A stretch of 19,033 nucleotides of DNA from Proteobacteria bacterium ST_bin11 (GCA_002083615.1 MSXO01000045.1:1-19033), one strand, 5' to 3'; shown: positions 5,719 through 15,881, counted from the stretch's first letter. Translations and numbers: made by a program. Notes: generated from the letters alone by a model not told the origin.

Positions 5719-7710
5719 CTACTTACGGCAGGTCAAAATAGCTTTAGCAAACACCCCACTGTCACTAGTTTCCAGCAAAGTAAAACTGTCCTTCGCGCGA
5801 GTGATGCCGGTGTAAATTAATTCGCGCGTGTGCACCGGGCTGATGTTTTCCGGCAAGACCAAGGCCACGTGATTAAACTCCGAGCCTTGTGATTTGTGCA
5901 CGGTAATGGCGAAAGCAGTTTCCACATCCGGCAGGCGCATTGGCGAGATCCAACGTATTTTCAGATTGGCCGACGGCTCGCCACCGGCATCGGCAATGGG
6001 AAACGCCACTCTAAGTTTGCCGATACTATCTCGCAGGGCAATGCCAATATCGCCGTTCATTAAGCCCAGATTGTAATCGTTGCGGGTGATCATCACCGGC
6101 CGGCCTTCATACCACAGCGCCTGCTTGGCTTTGGCAAACAACCATTCTTCAATGCAATGATTAAGGCCTTCTACGCCCCACGGCCCTTTCCGCAATGCCG
6201 ACAACACCTGAAACGCATCGAAGGCGGTCAATACTTGCATGGCCCATGCGTCGTATCGCTCCGCGCTGTCCGGCCGACCATTCTGGATTTGCGCCAGATA
6301 ATAGCCATAACCGCGGCGGTTGCGTGACGACTCAGCGGAGTCCCCGCTATTAATCACCAAATTTCTTAACAAGCTATTGGCGGCGTCCGGGCTTGGGTGT
6401 TGCCGTAAGGCTATGTATTCTGCATGCGGTTCGGGTCGCAAATCCGGGTAGCGTTCAGTGTCGGTTAAGATCGCCTGAGCTTGCAAGGCATCGCCCTGAT
6501 TCACGGCTTTAGCCAACTGGCCGATGCCGCTGTGGGCATCGAAACGATGACTGTACTGCAACATAACAGTTTGTTGATTGATGGCAGATCCGGGCACTGC
6601 GGCGGGTTTGGGCTGTTCGCCGGCATAGCGGTCTATCCACGCTAGCGTTTCCTGCTCATAGGCCGCGTGTTCGGCGCCGCGACATAAATCCCCCATCACT
6701 GAACCGGCTTCGACGGATGCCAATTGGTCCTTGTCACCCAATAAGATCAATTGAGTGTTTGCCGGTAAGGCTTCCAATAGCGACGCCATCATTTCCAAAT
6801 CGATCATCGACGCCTCATCGACGATCACGATGTCGGCGACGATAGGATTTTGGCGATTATGCAAAAAGCGCCGCGAATCATGCTGGCTGCCCAGTAAACG
6901 GTGCAAGGTACTGGCTTTTCTAGGGATACATTGTTTGATGGTTTCGTCGAGAGTCAATCTGTCGAGCGCTTTGGCAATCGACTCGCTGACTCTGGCCGCC
7001 GCTTTACCGGTGGGTGCCGCCAGTAAAATATTTAGCGGCTTGGAGTGCTCGCTATTTTGTGGCGCCAGTTCAATCAATAGCGCCAATAGTTTGGTCAAGG
7101 TAGTGGTTTTGCCGGTACCCGGCCCGCCGGTGATGATGGCGAATCGCGCCCGCAACGCCAGGACACATGCAATTTTTTGCCAATCCGGGCTTTCCGGGCT
7201 GGTGGGAAACAGCGTTTGCAAGCGTCCCGCCAACGACGCCGGCAAGCTATCTCGCGCCGGTTGCAAACGTTGCATAATGCAGGCTTGCGTGATTTGTTCA
7301 TAGTGCCAATAACGCCGCAAATACAATCGATTGCCCGCCAAAACCAGCGGCGTATCGCCTTGTCCTGATGACACAAGCCTGGATTGCGATAACGCCGCTT
7401 GCCAGGAATCAAGGCTATACACTTTTAAGCGCGCCAATTCGGCCGCCGCCGCGTCCTGCTCCACAGCCCAAGCATCATCGGCCGGAATAGCCAGCGTCAT
7501 CCCCGGCTGCTCGCAAAGTTTTTCCAAGTCCAAATAAACTTCGCCTCTATCCAGCTGATGACTGACCAAGGCCCCTGCCCACAGTACCGCGTCGGTCGCG
7601 TTAGGTTCGAGATCCAACAAAAAACCCACGAAGGCGCGATTCAAATGACTCAACCAGCCTTTCGCTACCCAGTGCTGCATGCTGTCGATTACCGCCGCTT
7701 GCCGAATCAT
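5719..7710 (-). CDS. recD: RecD, 5'-3' helicase subunit of exonuclease V
   Basis: The protein has 663 residues (E. coli RecD 608). RecD is the fast 5'-3' superfamily 1B helicase of RecBCD, which unwinds DNA from double-strand ends and is needed for nuclease activity before Chi is met. An N-terminal RecB-contacting domain occupies about 1-170. Walker A is GGPGTGKT at 195-202, Walker B is IVDEASMID near 297, and DKDQLASVEAGSVMGD carries motif III. The C-terminal UvrD-like motifs are TVHKSQGSEFNHVALVLP and ELIYTGITRAK. The start ATG at 7710 overlaps the recB stop as ATGA, which indicates translational coupling and settles the start. It is last in the recC-recB-recD operon. Confidence 0.97.
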   Translation of the reverse strand: MIRQAAVIDSMQHWVAKGWLSHLNRAFVGFLLDLEPNATDAVLWAGALVSHQLDRGEVYLDLEKLCEQPGMTLAIPADDAWAVEQDAAAAELARLKVYSLDSWQAALSQSRLVSSGQGDTPLVLAGNRLYLRRYWHYEQITQACIMQRLQPARDSLPASLAGRLQTLFPTSPESPDWQKIACVLALRARFAIITGGPGTGKTTTLTKLLALLIELAPQNSEHSKPLNILLAAPTGKAAARVSESIAKALDRLTLDETIKQCIPRKASTLHRLLGSQHDSRRFLHNRQNPIVADIVIVDEASMIDLEMMASLLEALPANTQLILLGDKDQLASVEAGSVMGDLCRGAEHAAYEQETLAWIDRYAGEQPKPAAVPGSAINQQTVMLQYSHRFDAHSGIGQLAKAVNQGDALQAQAILTDTERYPDLRPEPHAEYIALRQHPSPDAANSLLRNLVINSGDSAESSRNRRGYGYYLAQIQNGRPDSAERYDAWAMQVLTAFDAFQVLSALRKGPWGVEGLNHCIEEWLFAKAKQALWYEGRPVMITRNDYNLGLMNGDIGIALRDSIGKLRVAFPIADAGGEPSANLKIRWISPMRLPDVETAFAITVHKSQGSEFNHVALVLPENISPVHTRELIYTGITRAKDSFTLLETSDSGVFAKAILTCRK

Positions 7711-10700
7711 GACGATGCTCCAAACAAGGCATCCAAGCGCTCGATCAATGCCCTGGGTGGCTTATCGAACACGCGTCCCGCCGTTGGCCCTGGCGCGCCT
7801 CTTAAAAACAAATACAGGCCCCCGCCGATGTGCGTTTCGTAATCGTAAGCAGCAGCCAATCTGACTTTCAGCAAACGATGCAAGGCCAATAAGTACAAGC
7901 AGGCTTGCAAATCGTAACGCTTAGCCAACATGGCCACCGTCAAGGCCTCCTGCGTATACGCCGCGTCGTCGGCGCCCAAACTGTTGAATTTATAATCGAC
8001 CACGTAATACTGCTGATCGTGCACGAATACCAAGTCAATAAAACCTTTTAACAGACCGTTTACTTGGCCGGGTAACAGACTTGGACGCACTTGTCCGCCG
8101 AAGGTGTGGCGGCAGACCAAGCGGTCCAGTTCCTCAGTGTCCACGGTATCGGCACCCAGCAGAAACTCCAGCTCGGCTTGATAGGCATTGGTTTCGAGCG
8201 CAGCCAAACTAAGCTTAGCGTCCTCCAGCAAGGGCATGTTCAACCAGTGCGCTAAGGCCGAAGCGATGACGGCATGTTTGTTCTCCCATTCGCCGCCGAT
8301 AAATCGCTTTTGAATCAATTCTTGTCTTAAGGCTGGATTTTCCGAGACCTTGGAAAACCCCCATTGCGCGCATTCCTCCAGCAGATCATGAATCAACACG
8401 CCAGGACCGGCGCCTCTGGGCAAAGCGTGGACACCGGACAAAGGTTTACTAAGCGCCGCAACGATTTCGGCTTCGTCGTTTTGCTTATCGTCATGGGCCG
8501 TTTCAAACTCCGGCAACGACTGAGACGAATCTTCCCTAGGCGTCAGGCGATCCGCGATGTGCAAGGCACTATAACTGGCTATCCACCAATTACTGGATAC
8601 TTTGCTTAGCGGCACCCGTGCCTCGTCCCTGCTCGCGTCGGCCAAAACCGGGCTATAGCGCGCGTCGTCAATTTTCGGTAAAGGCGTTATCGAAATCGCT
8701 GCACAGCTGCTTTTGAGTTCGCGTAGTTGCTCGGCTAAGGCGCTGATGGGCATTTTGGCCTGCCAATTGAGTAAGGCGCCCATCGCCGATTTTTCCAACT
8801 GGCAATCCTTGGTACTGCCGGATTTGACCGGCGCAATGCCCAGCCAACACGCATGGCGGGCTCGGGTCATTGCCACATACAGCAAACGCAAATCTTCCTG
8901 TAATCTTTCTTCCTCACTGATGGCTTTGATGCGCTCTTGTTTATGCAAGTCGATTTGCAAATCCTGGTTCTCATCGTGATAACGGTAATAGGTGTTGAAG
9001 CGACCGCCGACTTCCCGGAAACTGCAAATAAACGGCAAAAATACCAGCGGGTATTCCAGGCCTTTGGATTTATGAATCGTGACAACTTTAATCAGATTGG
9101 CATCGCTTTCCAGCCTGATGATGCCATCATCGCCGGCTTGGCTCCCGCCTGCCTCGATAGCCTCGGCCAGATACCTGATCAAAGCTTGCTCGCCTTCCAG
9201 TTGCATGCTGGATTGTTGCAACAACTCCGCGAGATGCAGCAGATTGGTAATGGACCGTTCGCCTTCGCTGTCGTCAGCCAGACGCCCATGTAAGCCGTAA
9301 TCGTTAAGCAATTGCCGCAAAGCCGGCAGAATGCCGTCCTGTTGCCAGCGTTGTTGATACGTCAGAAAGCGTTCCAGATGCAGTTCCCAACCCGGTTCGT
9401 CCAAGGCCAGTTCATGCAAAGCTTGATAGGACCAAGCGAAGGTCGCCGAGCTTAAGGCAGCACGCACTTTGCGCTCATTACGCGGCTCAGCCAGAGCATT
9501 TAACCAAAGCAACATGTCGACCGCTTCCACGCTGGCAAAAATGGAATCACGCTCGGACAGATAGACACTGCGCAAGCGTCGGCGCGCCAAGGCGTTGCGT
9601 ATTGTCGCTGCTTCGGTGCCGCTGCGAACGAGGATGGCGATGTCCCCAGGCTGCAAAGCCTGCATGCCGGATGGCGAGCTAAAGCCGGTTTGCCCCGCAT
9701 CAGCTGAGTTAAGTAATTTGACAATCTGGCTGGCCGTCACTTCCGCCAGTGTTTCCCGATAAGCCGGCATGCCGACCGCGTCCTCAGTATCCCAATGCCA
9801 CAGGGTCAGCGCCGGAGCAGCTTGATTATCGATAACCCAGGTTTCATTGCGGCCTTGGGCCTTGACCGGCAAAAAAGGTAAGGGATTATCTTGTGCTGTT
9901 TTAAATCTGAATGCGCCCCGCTCTTGCCGATCGGCTTGTAAAAACACCTGATTGACCGCATCGACCAAGGCCTGGGTCGAACGGTAATTGGTGCCCAGGG
10001 TGTAATGCCGACCTTGGGTATCGCGGTGCGCCTTAAGATAGGTGTATATATCCGCGCCGCGGAAAGAGTAGATAGCCTGTTTCGGATCGCCTATCATCAA
10101 ACACGCATAATCGGCGCCGGCCGGCGTGGCGTAAAGCGTTGAAAAAATCCGGTATTGCACCGGATCGGTATCCTGAAACTCGTCTATCAACGCGATGGGA
10201 TACTGCTGGCGAATCACCTCCGCCAGCCTGTCGCCATTGCGGCCTTGCAAGGCATTATCCAACCGAATCAGCATGTCATCGAAGGTCATCCTGGCGATGC
10301 GCTGTTTTTCAAAATCGTAACGCTGCCTTACCCAATGCACGGCGTGTTTGATCAGCTCGACTTTTAAACTCGGCAGCGCCGCGAGTTGCGCGGGCAATCG
10401 GCCTATCGCGGCAAAACCGGGATGGTCCGGCGGTGTTTGTCCGGGATTGGCTAATTTTGCCATGCCGTCCGGCGACAGATTCTCAAAACCCTTGCCGATG
10501 TCCAGCGTGTCTTGCAAAGGGTCCAAACTCCATGCCTCGATTTTGTCCAGCCAGTTGCGGCGGTTCACGGAGTTGTAATTTTTTGCCGGCAGCACTTTGG
10601 TTTCTATGGCAGCCTCCACTAGTTCGCGTACTTCAGGCAACCAATGCACCCAAGGCGCTTTTAACGCCTGTAATTCAGCTTGTCTAATGGACGCCACCGC

Positions 10701-11378
10701 AGCCATCAAGTCCTTGATGGGTTGACCGTCGGCCAGGCTAAAAGGTATTGGCTCGGCATTGCCCAGCAGCGAACGCACCGCCAGTAATAATTCGTCCGGG
10801 TGCTTGAACAGCGCATACAGGCTTGGAAAATCGGCATCGTTGGACATGTCGTAATAGAAACTACGCCAATAGTCCCGCACCACCTCGTTTAACAATTCAG
10901 TATCGTCGGTGTTGACCTCCTGCCGGAACAAACTGCCGCTGTCGAACGCATGCTGCTGCAACATGCGGTTACACCAACTGTGAATGGTATAAACGGCCGC
11001 CTCGTCCATCCAGTTGGCCGCCAATTCCAGACGGCGGGCGCAGGCCGGCCAGTCTTGTTCTATGTAACTGGCGCGGATGTCTTGCAAGAACGTATCCGTA
11101 GTTGCCAATTGCTTACGAAAGAAGCGTGCGGCCTGACTCAAGCGCTCGCGAATCCGCTCGCGTAACTCCTTGGTAGCGGGCTCGGTGAAAGTCACCACCA
11201 AAATATCCGGCGGCAAAAGATACCGGCTGGGTTCAGCACTATCGGGATGGTGCCCCAGAATTAACCGCACATATAAGGCGGCGATGGTGTAGGTCTTGCC
11301 GGTACCGGCGCTGGCTTCGATTAGCCGGGTAGCCGATAACGGAAATTCGATGGGGTTGAGCGGGATGGCGCTGGTCAT
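7707..11378 (-). CDS. recB: RecB, 3'-5' helicase/nuclease subunit of exonuclease V
   Basis: The protein has 1223 residues (E. coli 1180). It supplies the slow 3'-5' SF1A helicase and the only nuclease of RecBCD, and loads RecA after Chi. Helicase motifs in order: Walker A ASAGTGKT at 22-29, VTFTEPATKELRERI (Ia), IDEFQDTDPVQYRIF (II), GDPKQAIYSFRGADIYTYLK (III), TNYRSTQALVDAVN (IV), TIHKSKGLEYPLVFLPF (V) and LLYVAMTRARHACW (VI). The C-terminal nuclease domain has GFIDLVF and YYVVDYKFN, matching the conserved D...DxK metal site of RecB. The start overlaps the recC stop as ATGA, and the end overlaps the recD start the same way. All key residues are present, so it should be active. Confidence 0.98.
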   Translation of the reverse strand: MTSAIPLNPIEFPLSATRLIEASAGTGKTYTIAALYVRLILGHHPDSAEPSRYLLPPDILVVTFTEPATKELRERIRERLSQAARFFRKQLATTDTFLQDIRASYIEQDWPACARRLELAANWMDEAAVYTIHSWCNRMLQQHAFDSGSLFRQEVNTDDTELLNEVVRDYWRSFYYDMSNDADFPSLYALFKHPDELLLAVRSLLGNAEPIPFSLADGQPIKDLMAAVASIRQAELQALKAPWVHWLPEVRELVEAAIETKVLPAKNYNSVNRRNWLDKIEAWSLDPLQDTLDIGKGFENLSPDGMAKLANPGQTPPDHPGFAAIGRLPAQLAALPSLKVELIKHAVHWVRQRYDFEKQRIARMTFDDMLIRLDNALQGRNGDRLAEVIRQQYPIALIDEFQDTDPVQYRIFSTLYATPAGADYACLMIGDPKQAIYSFRGADIYTYLKAHRDTQGRHYTLGTNYRSTQALVDAVNQVFLQADRQERGAFRFKTAQDNPLPFLPVKAQGRNETWVIDNQAAPALTLWHWDTEDAVGMPAYRETLAEVTASQIVKLLNSADAGQTGFSSPSGMQALQPGDIAILVRSGTEAATIRNALARRRLRSVYLSERDSIFASVEAVDMLLWLNALAEPRNERKVRAALSSATFAWSYQALHELALDEPGWELHLERFLTYQQRWQQDGILPALRQLLNDYGLHGRLADDSEGERSITNLLHLAELLQQSSMQLEGEQALIRYLAEAIEAGGSQAGDDGIIRLESDANLIKVVTIHKSKGLEYPLVFLPFICSFREVGGRFNTYYRYHDENQDLQIDLHKQERIKAISEEERLQEDLRLLYVAMTRARHACWLGIAPVKSGSTKDCQLEKSAMGALLNWQAKMPISALAEQLRELKSSCAAISITPLPKIDDARYSPVLADASRDEARVPLSKVSSNWWIASYSALHIADRLTPREDSSQSLPEFETAHDDKQNDEAEIVAALSKPLSGVHALPRGAGPGVLIHDLLEECAQWGFSKVSENPALRQELIQKRFIGGEWENKHAVIASALAHWLNMPLLEDAKLSLAALETNAYQAELEFLLGADTVDTEELDRLVCRHTFGGQVRPSLLPGQVNGLLKGFIDLVFVHDQQYYVVDYKFNSLGADDAAYTQEALTVAMLAKRYDLQACLYLLALHRLLKVRLAAAYDYETHIGGGLYLFLRGAPGPTAGRVFDKPPRALIERLDALFGASS

Positions 11379-14300
11379 ATCGTCGCCTCCCCTGCTCCAG
11401 GCAATTGCCGAATACTCGTAAACATGGGCCGATACAAACTATCCGCCCAATATTCAAAATCCTTATTAGCGTCAAACGCAGTCAAGCTGGCAAAGTTGGG
11501 AAAGAAGCGGGCCAGATAAGCGTCGTAATGCACTTCGCCGGCATTCCATTCGTCGCCGTCATATCTGGCTTGGGCTTTTTCCGATGCGCTTTCCGAAGGG
11601 GCGGCAAGCCAGCAAAATGCCGTTCGGCAAGCCACCGGCAGCGGCGCTTGCATGCCGTCGTGATAAGCGGCAACCAGGTCTTGCAGTTGTTGGTAAGCGT
11701 CATCTGATTCAACAACGGGCATTTCAATCACCGTGTCCGCACCGACAACCAAGGTCTTTACCGGCAAACTATCGGCGCAAGCCGCCAAATGCTGTAGCCA
11801 CTGCAACAATACATTCGGATATTTGATGGATTTATCCTTATTCAGCAGAATTTGCGCGGTCAAATGCAACAGACTCACTTGCCCTTGCTGACCTTGGCGA
11901 CGCAATTGACTGAGATCGCCGGCTAATTGCAGCGTCATGCCGCCGGACAATGCAAAAGGCGCAAGCTGCAATACATGCGGCTCTAAAGCCTCAGGCCACT
12001 CCGACACCAACACCCGATACCGTTCCCAAGCCGCTTTGACCGGCTCGGCCAGTGCGGCGAAACTTGTTTGGGCAAAACCACCCAAAGGCAGTTGTCCTTT
12101 CTGCATCATCACGGCCTGCTGCCGAGACAGGAATTCTTCTGTCTGATCCGGCTGCTCGGCGGTTAAGCCTTGCAGCAGTTCATCGCTGAATAAATAGGCC
12201 TGCAGGCTATCGATTCCAAACGGTTCGCAGTCTTCACTGGTGACCGTTTGGCCATCGAAGCCAAACTTCAGGGTTTGATTGCAAAAGCTTTTGACCGGCG
12301 CGCGCAAAAATCGCGCAAGCGATTCCAAGGTCAATAAATAGGTTTTATCGTCCGGGCCAGAGGCGATCAGACCGCTAAGCGGCTGAGCCACCGCAGGTGC
12401 AAACCATTCCCGGGCATAGGTAAAAAGATTCGGATCACGCTTTTTGCGGACATACGCTTCGCTAAACGGCTGCAAGGGATGGGCTACGGTAATGCTTGGC
12501 AACAAGGTAGGCTGGTCGGCAAGCGTCCAGCCCTGCGCCAGCACATCGCGCAGTTGACTGATCAGTACCGAAGGCGGCCGTTCGCTGTTATCGCGAATGC
12601 TGCGCCCTACCCAGCTGATATACAGCTGTTCGCGCGCCGACAGCAAAGCTTCCAGAAACAGATATTGATCGTCTTGCCGGCGGGAGCGGTCACCAGGGCG
12701 ATATTGACCGCGCTGGCTCATTAAATCGAAACTGTGCGCTTGTTGATTGCGCGGATAGTCGCCGTCGTTCATGCCCAACAGGCAAATCAACCGAAACGGG
12801 ATGGCGCGCATCGGCATCAAGGTACAGAAATTCACCCGGCCGCTGAGAAAGCGTTGATGTAAGGAGGGTTCGTCGACACCGGCCAGCCAGGCTTCGCGTA
12901 CCACATGAATGGGCAGTAAATCCGCACTGCTTAAACCCGCTTGATCGCAGTATCTGCACCAGCTGGTTAGCGAACTTGTCAGGGTTTCCAAGGTTTTTCG
13001 CTCACGCTCGTCGCTTACTTGAAAAAATTCGTCCAGCAGCTCGGACATTAGTTGCAACCAGTCGCTAGGTGCATATTCCTGTCGCAACAGCTCTGCGTAT
13101 TTTTCCAGGGTTTCTAAGAGAAACGCCAAGCCGCCCAGCCATTGCGCATCCAGGCCGCCGATTTCTTCGTAAGGCTGAATCTCATCAAAAGCCGCCCCGG
13201 CACCGACCGCATACCCCAGCAACATACGCCGCAGCCCAAATTGCCAGGTATTGGCCTGCAAGTTTGCGGGCATATTGACTCGTTCCGCGCGTTGCCGAGC
13301 GTTCAAGCCCCAGCGTATCCCGGATTCCTCAATCCATTGATGCAGCTTGGGGATCGCGGCTTCGTCAATCTCAAACCGTGCCCGCAAGGCCGGCACTTCC
13401 AGTAAGCCCAGAAACTCACTGACCGCAAACCGCGACTCCGGTAAATTCAACAAGGCTTCCACCGCAAGCAGCAGCGGATTTTGCCCGCGCTGCTGCTGAT
13501 CGGCCAGACTGTAGGGAATATAACGTGGATCGTCGCTTTGAATTTGCCCGAACACCGCATGGATATGCGGCGCATAGGTATTGATGTCCGGCACCATCAC
13601 AATGATATTGCGCGGAGATAAAGGCTTACCGCTTTGTTTTGCGCTATCGAAACGCGCCAACAATTGGTCGTGCAGAATTTCGACTTCGCGCTGCGGACTA
13701 TGCGCGATATGAAATTGGATAGACGTATCGGCGCTGGCCAGACATACCGGTTGCTCGGGCAAGGGTTCCAAGTCCAAGATGGACTGCTGCAGATGTTGCA
13801 GTAAGCTACGCTGACCCGCTTCTCCGTAATCTTTGAACATATCGATTTTGCTGTCCGGCCAATGCCAGTTGGCATAGGCTTGGGTTTCATCGAAATGATC
13901 CAACAAACGAATATAATCCCGCCCTTGTTTACCCCAGGCCGCCAGTAAGGGCGGTGCCTGTAGATGCAGTTCGGCATCGCTTAGCGCCGCGCTCATACCC
14001 GATTTATACGTCTGGCGGCGGCGTTCGGCTTTCAGCAGTTCTTTGTCTTCGATGATGTCGGCCCAATAGTGCTGACAAGGGTTATGCACGAACAACACGA
14101 TCTGACAAAAACGGCCCAATTTGGCCAGCACTTCCAGCGATTGCTGCGGTAGGGACGATAGGCCGAACAACACCACGCGGCGCGGCATGCTGGCCGGGCG
14201 AGCCGTTAATGTATCAATCCTGTCCATGAACTGCGCATGTACAGCCGCCCTACTGGCAAACGGCGAGGATTCGGCACCCAAATCCTCGAGCACCGCGCGC

Positions 14301-14860
14301 CACAAGGCGGCTTGCCAGCCTTGCGCGCTCGGCAGCGGTTTAATCTCGCCATGGCCGTTGCGCAACACATCTTGTCCTGCCGCCCAATCCGACACCCAAT
14401 CGGAGCGATACACCTGATATTGATCGAACAGATCCGCCAGCTGTTCGGCGAGTTGGTGCCGTTTGCGGCAATGGTTATCGTCGGTTAAAAAACTGGCCAA
14501 GGTTTCGAAGCCAGGTTGTTTCAACAAGCCTGGCAACAATCGATATAAACGCCAGATCAGCGGTTCTTTGGCTAAGAGTTGTTCGGTGGGAATCTGCTCG
14601 CCCAATACCGCACGATAAATGCTCCAGATAAACAAAGAAGGCAACTGCATTTTCATCGCGGCGGCAATGCCCAACGCGGAATTTTGCGCCAAACTTTGCT
14701 TTAACCAATGCCCCATGCCGTTGCTTTGCACCAGAAAAATCTCGTTCTCCAAGGGCAGCAAGGGATGCTGTCTGAGCCAGTACTCGACCACATCGCGAAG
14801 TTCTTCCAATTGATTGGAGTGGATCACGGCGATGCCATTATCCAAGGAATGTGCAGGCAT
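11375..14860 (-). CDS. recC: RecC, Chi-recognition subunit of exonuclease V
   Basis: From the ATG at 14860 the protein has 1161 residues (E. coli 1122). RecC is a catalytically dead SF1-like scaffold that splits the duplex, channels the strands to RecB and RecD, and reads Chi. The N-terminus IAVIHSNQLEELRDVVEYWL, then EIFLVQSNGMGHWLKQSLA, matches the family opening. Further typical blocks are RNIIVMVPDINTYAPHIHAV, then PYSLADQQ, and RAIPFRLICLLGMNDGDYPR. The frame stays open upstream to a GTG at 14974, but those 38 extra residues are basic, unlike any RecC N-terminus, and the family motif starts just after the ATG at 14860. No strong ribosome binding site precedes either. It is first gene of recC-recB-recD; E. 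coli has ptrA between recC and recB, which is absent here. The promoter is not evident. Confidence 0.97.
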   Translation of the reverse strand: MPAHSLDNGIAVIHSNQLEELRDVVEYWLRQHPLLPLENEIFLVQSNGMGHWLKQSLAQNSALGIAAAMKMQLPSLFIWSIYRAVLGEQIPTEQLLAKEPLIWRLYRLLPGLLKQPGFETLASFLTDDNHCRKRHQLAEQLADLFDQYQVYRSDWVSDWAAGQDVLRNGHGEIKPLPSAQGWQAALWRAVLEDLGAESSPFASRAAVHAQFMDRIDTLTARPASMPRRVVLFGLSSLPQQSLEVLAKLGRFCQIVLFVHNPCQHYWADIIEDKELLKAERRRQTYKSGMSAALSDAELHLQAPPLLAAWGKQGRDYIRLLDHFDETQAYANWHWPDSKIDMFKDYGEAGQRSLLQHLQQSILDLEPLPEQPVCLASADTSIQFHIAHSPQREVEILHDQLLARFDSAKQSGKPLSPRNIIVMVPDINTYAPHIHAVFGQIQSDDPRYIPYSLADQQQRGQNPLLLAVEALLNLPESRFAVSEFLGLLEVPALRARFEIDEAAIPKLHQWIEESGIRWGLNARQRAERVNMPANLQANTWQFGLRRMLLGYAVGAGAAFDEIQPYEEIGGLDAQWLGGLAFLLETLEKYAELLRQEYAPSDWLQLMSELLDEFFQVSDERERKTLETLTSSLTSWCRYCDQAGLSSADLLPIHVVREAWLAGVDEPSLHQRFLSGRVNFCTLMPMRAIPFRLICLLGMNDGDYPRNQQAHSFDLMSQRGQYRPGDRSRRQDDQYLFLEALLSAREQLYISWVGRSIRDNSERPPSVLISQLRDVLAQGWTLADQPTLLPSITVAHPLQPFSEAYVRKKRDPNLFTYAREWFAPAVAQPLSGLIASGPDDKTYLLTLESLARFLRAPVKSFCNQTLKFGFDGQTVTSEDCEPFGIDSLQAYLFSDELLQGLTAEQPDQTEEFLSRQQAVMMQKGQLPLGGFAQTSFAALAEPVKAAWERYRVLVSEWPEALEPHVLQLAPFALSGGMTLQLAGDLSQLRRQGQQGQVSLLHLTAQILLNKDKSIKYPNVLLQWLQHLAACADSLPVKTLVVGADTVIEMPVVESDDAYQQLQDLVAAYHDGMQAPLPVACRTAFCWLAAPSESASEKAQARYDGDEWNAGEVHYDAYLARFFPNFASLTAFDANKDFEYWADSLYRPMFTSIRQLPGAGEATI

Positions 14861-15242
14861 GATAGGCTGATATTCGTTGTGTGGGGGCCTTAGGCGTGGC
14901 CGATACCGCCTATTATCGCCGCTTTTGGCTAGACCCGCGAGACGTGATAAATCAAACTTTTTGCCTGAACGCACGCTAGCCTGATTCGCATCCTCTCGTC
15001 AGGATTTGAGTATTCTTATCCAGGGTAACCCTACATTCCAATTGAAAGCAGCCACTGATTCCGATCGCAAACCAGCAACTTTATCTTATAGAATTGCAAC
15101 GTGAATGACTGCTTTTGGAATTCGCGGATTGACACTAACGACCCTTCACAGAGCTTGGTTTTGATAACGTTACGTCCGCTCTAGCTCAATAAACAGACTG
15201 CATTAATTCAGCCCATCAACCCTGTTGTACCGAATATTAGAT
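14861..15242. other. Divergent intergenic region between recC and the VOC gene
   Basis: This spacer separates two divergently transcribed genes and should hold both promoters. A TTGACA hexamer at 15129-15134 on the plus strand has no matching -10 at 16-18 bases, so I do not call it a promoter. No hairpin, tRNA or small ORF with support was seen. Confidence 0.4.
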
Positions 15243-15629
15243 ATGAAAATAGATAGCCTAGATCATTTAGTTTTAACCGTTAAAGATGTCGATAACGCTG
15301 TTTCCTTTTACTCAAAAGCTTTGGGCATGGACGTGGTCACATTTGGTAATAATCGTAAAGCGCTGTCTTTTGGTAGTCAGAAAATCAATTTGCATCAACA
15401 GGGGAAAGAGTTTGAACCTAAAGCACAACGGCCAACACCCGGTTCGGCTGATTTATGTTTTCTTACATCGATTCCCTTAGAAGATGTTCTAATTCATTTA
15501 AAAACATGCGGGATTGACGTAATAGAGGGTCCTGTTCAGCGCACTGGCGCTACCGGTCCCATAATTTCTGTATATTTCCGCGACCCAGACCATAATCTGA
15601 TAGAGGTTTCAAATCGTAACCTTGATTAA
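15243..15629 (+). CDS. VOC-family (glyoxalase/bleomycin-resistance-like) protein
   Basis: The 128-residue protein has the vicinal oxygen chelate fold: two beta-alpha-beta-beta-beta modules forming a metal cup, usually acting as a dimer. MKIDSLDHLVLTVKDVDNAV carries the first metal histidine (H8), FGSQKINLHQQGKEF a second (H51), and FRDPDHNLIEVSN the glutamate (E121). The motif pair INLHQQGKEFEPKAQRPTPG and GSADLCF is typical of the small STM3117-like VOC subgroup. These are often annotated as virulence protein or glyoxalase, but their substrate is not established. The first in-frame codon is a TTG at 15225; I prefer the ATG at 15243 because the conserved family start KIDxLDHLVLTV begins there. 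The ribosome binding site is weak. The gene stands alone between recC and the group II intron. Confidence 0.9.
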   Translation: MKIDSLDHLVLTVKDVDNAVSFYSKALGMDVVTFGNNRKALSFGSQKINLHQQGKEFEPKAQRPTPGSADLCFLTSIPLEDVLIHLKTCGIDVIEGPVQRTGATGPIISVYFRDPDHNLIEVSNRNLD

Positions 15630-15653
15630 ACCGACAGTCAGGTAAGCATTCCG

Positions 15654-15800
15654 TTACTGCGACTCAAAATCTAAAGTGTAATGAGCGCAATTGGCCCGGC
15701 GATACGCCTCCTTGGCAGACGAATCGGTGCTAACGGTAGAGTCGAGATGTGGCGCGGTAGCATTAGGTTTGGCTTGCTGTTTCCGTCCCTTTCGTTTGAC
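15654..15800 (-). other. Possible 3' exon ORF tail beside the group II intron
   Basis: Minus-strand codons run from GTC at 15800 to a TAA at 15656-15654 and encode 48 residues (VKRKGRKQQAKPNATAPHLD, then STVSTDSSAKEAYRRANC, then AHYTLDFESQ). It has no start of its own; an in-frame TAG lies just upstream at 15809-15807, inside or beside the intron end. It could be the tail of the gene the intron inserted into. I do not recognise the protein and could not join it confidently to a 5' exon beyond 17720, so this is a weak call. Confidence 0.25.
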
Positions 15801-15848
15801 GGTGTCCTAATAGCCTTGCCTTAACCCCGTTTCCACACCCCGCTCATC

Positions 15849-15881
15849 GAACCGGACTGGCAGATTTCCCGCATCCGGCTC
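15849..15881 (-). ncRNA. Group II intron domain V
   Basis: Read on the minus strand, GAGCCGGATGCGGGAAA followed by TCTGCCAGTCCGGTTC forms the conserved catalytic hairpin: outer stem GAGCCGGA/TCCGGTTC with the AGC triad, a bulge, an inner stem and a GAAA-type loop. At 33 nt it is one base shorter than the usual 34. This is the strongest RNA evidence for the intron. Confidence 0.85.

Noticed and set aside
7707..14860. Many 60-180 codon plus-strand frames across recBCD
   Set aside because: All are antisense or shifted shadows of intact recB, recC and recD, which have full motif sets.
14861..14974. N-terminal extension of RecC from the GTG at 14974
   Set aside because: The extra 38 residues do not resemble RecC, and the conserved family opening begins right after the ATG at 14860.
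15129..15168. Sigma-70 promoter for the VOC gene
   Set aside because: TTGACA is present, but the nearest -10-like GATAAC is 28 bases away, too far for sigma-70.
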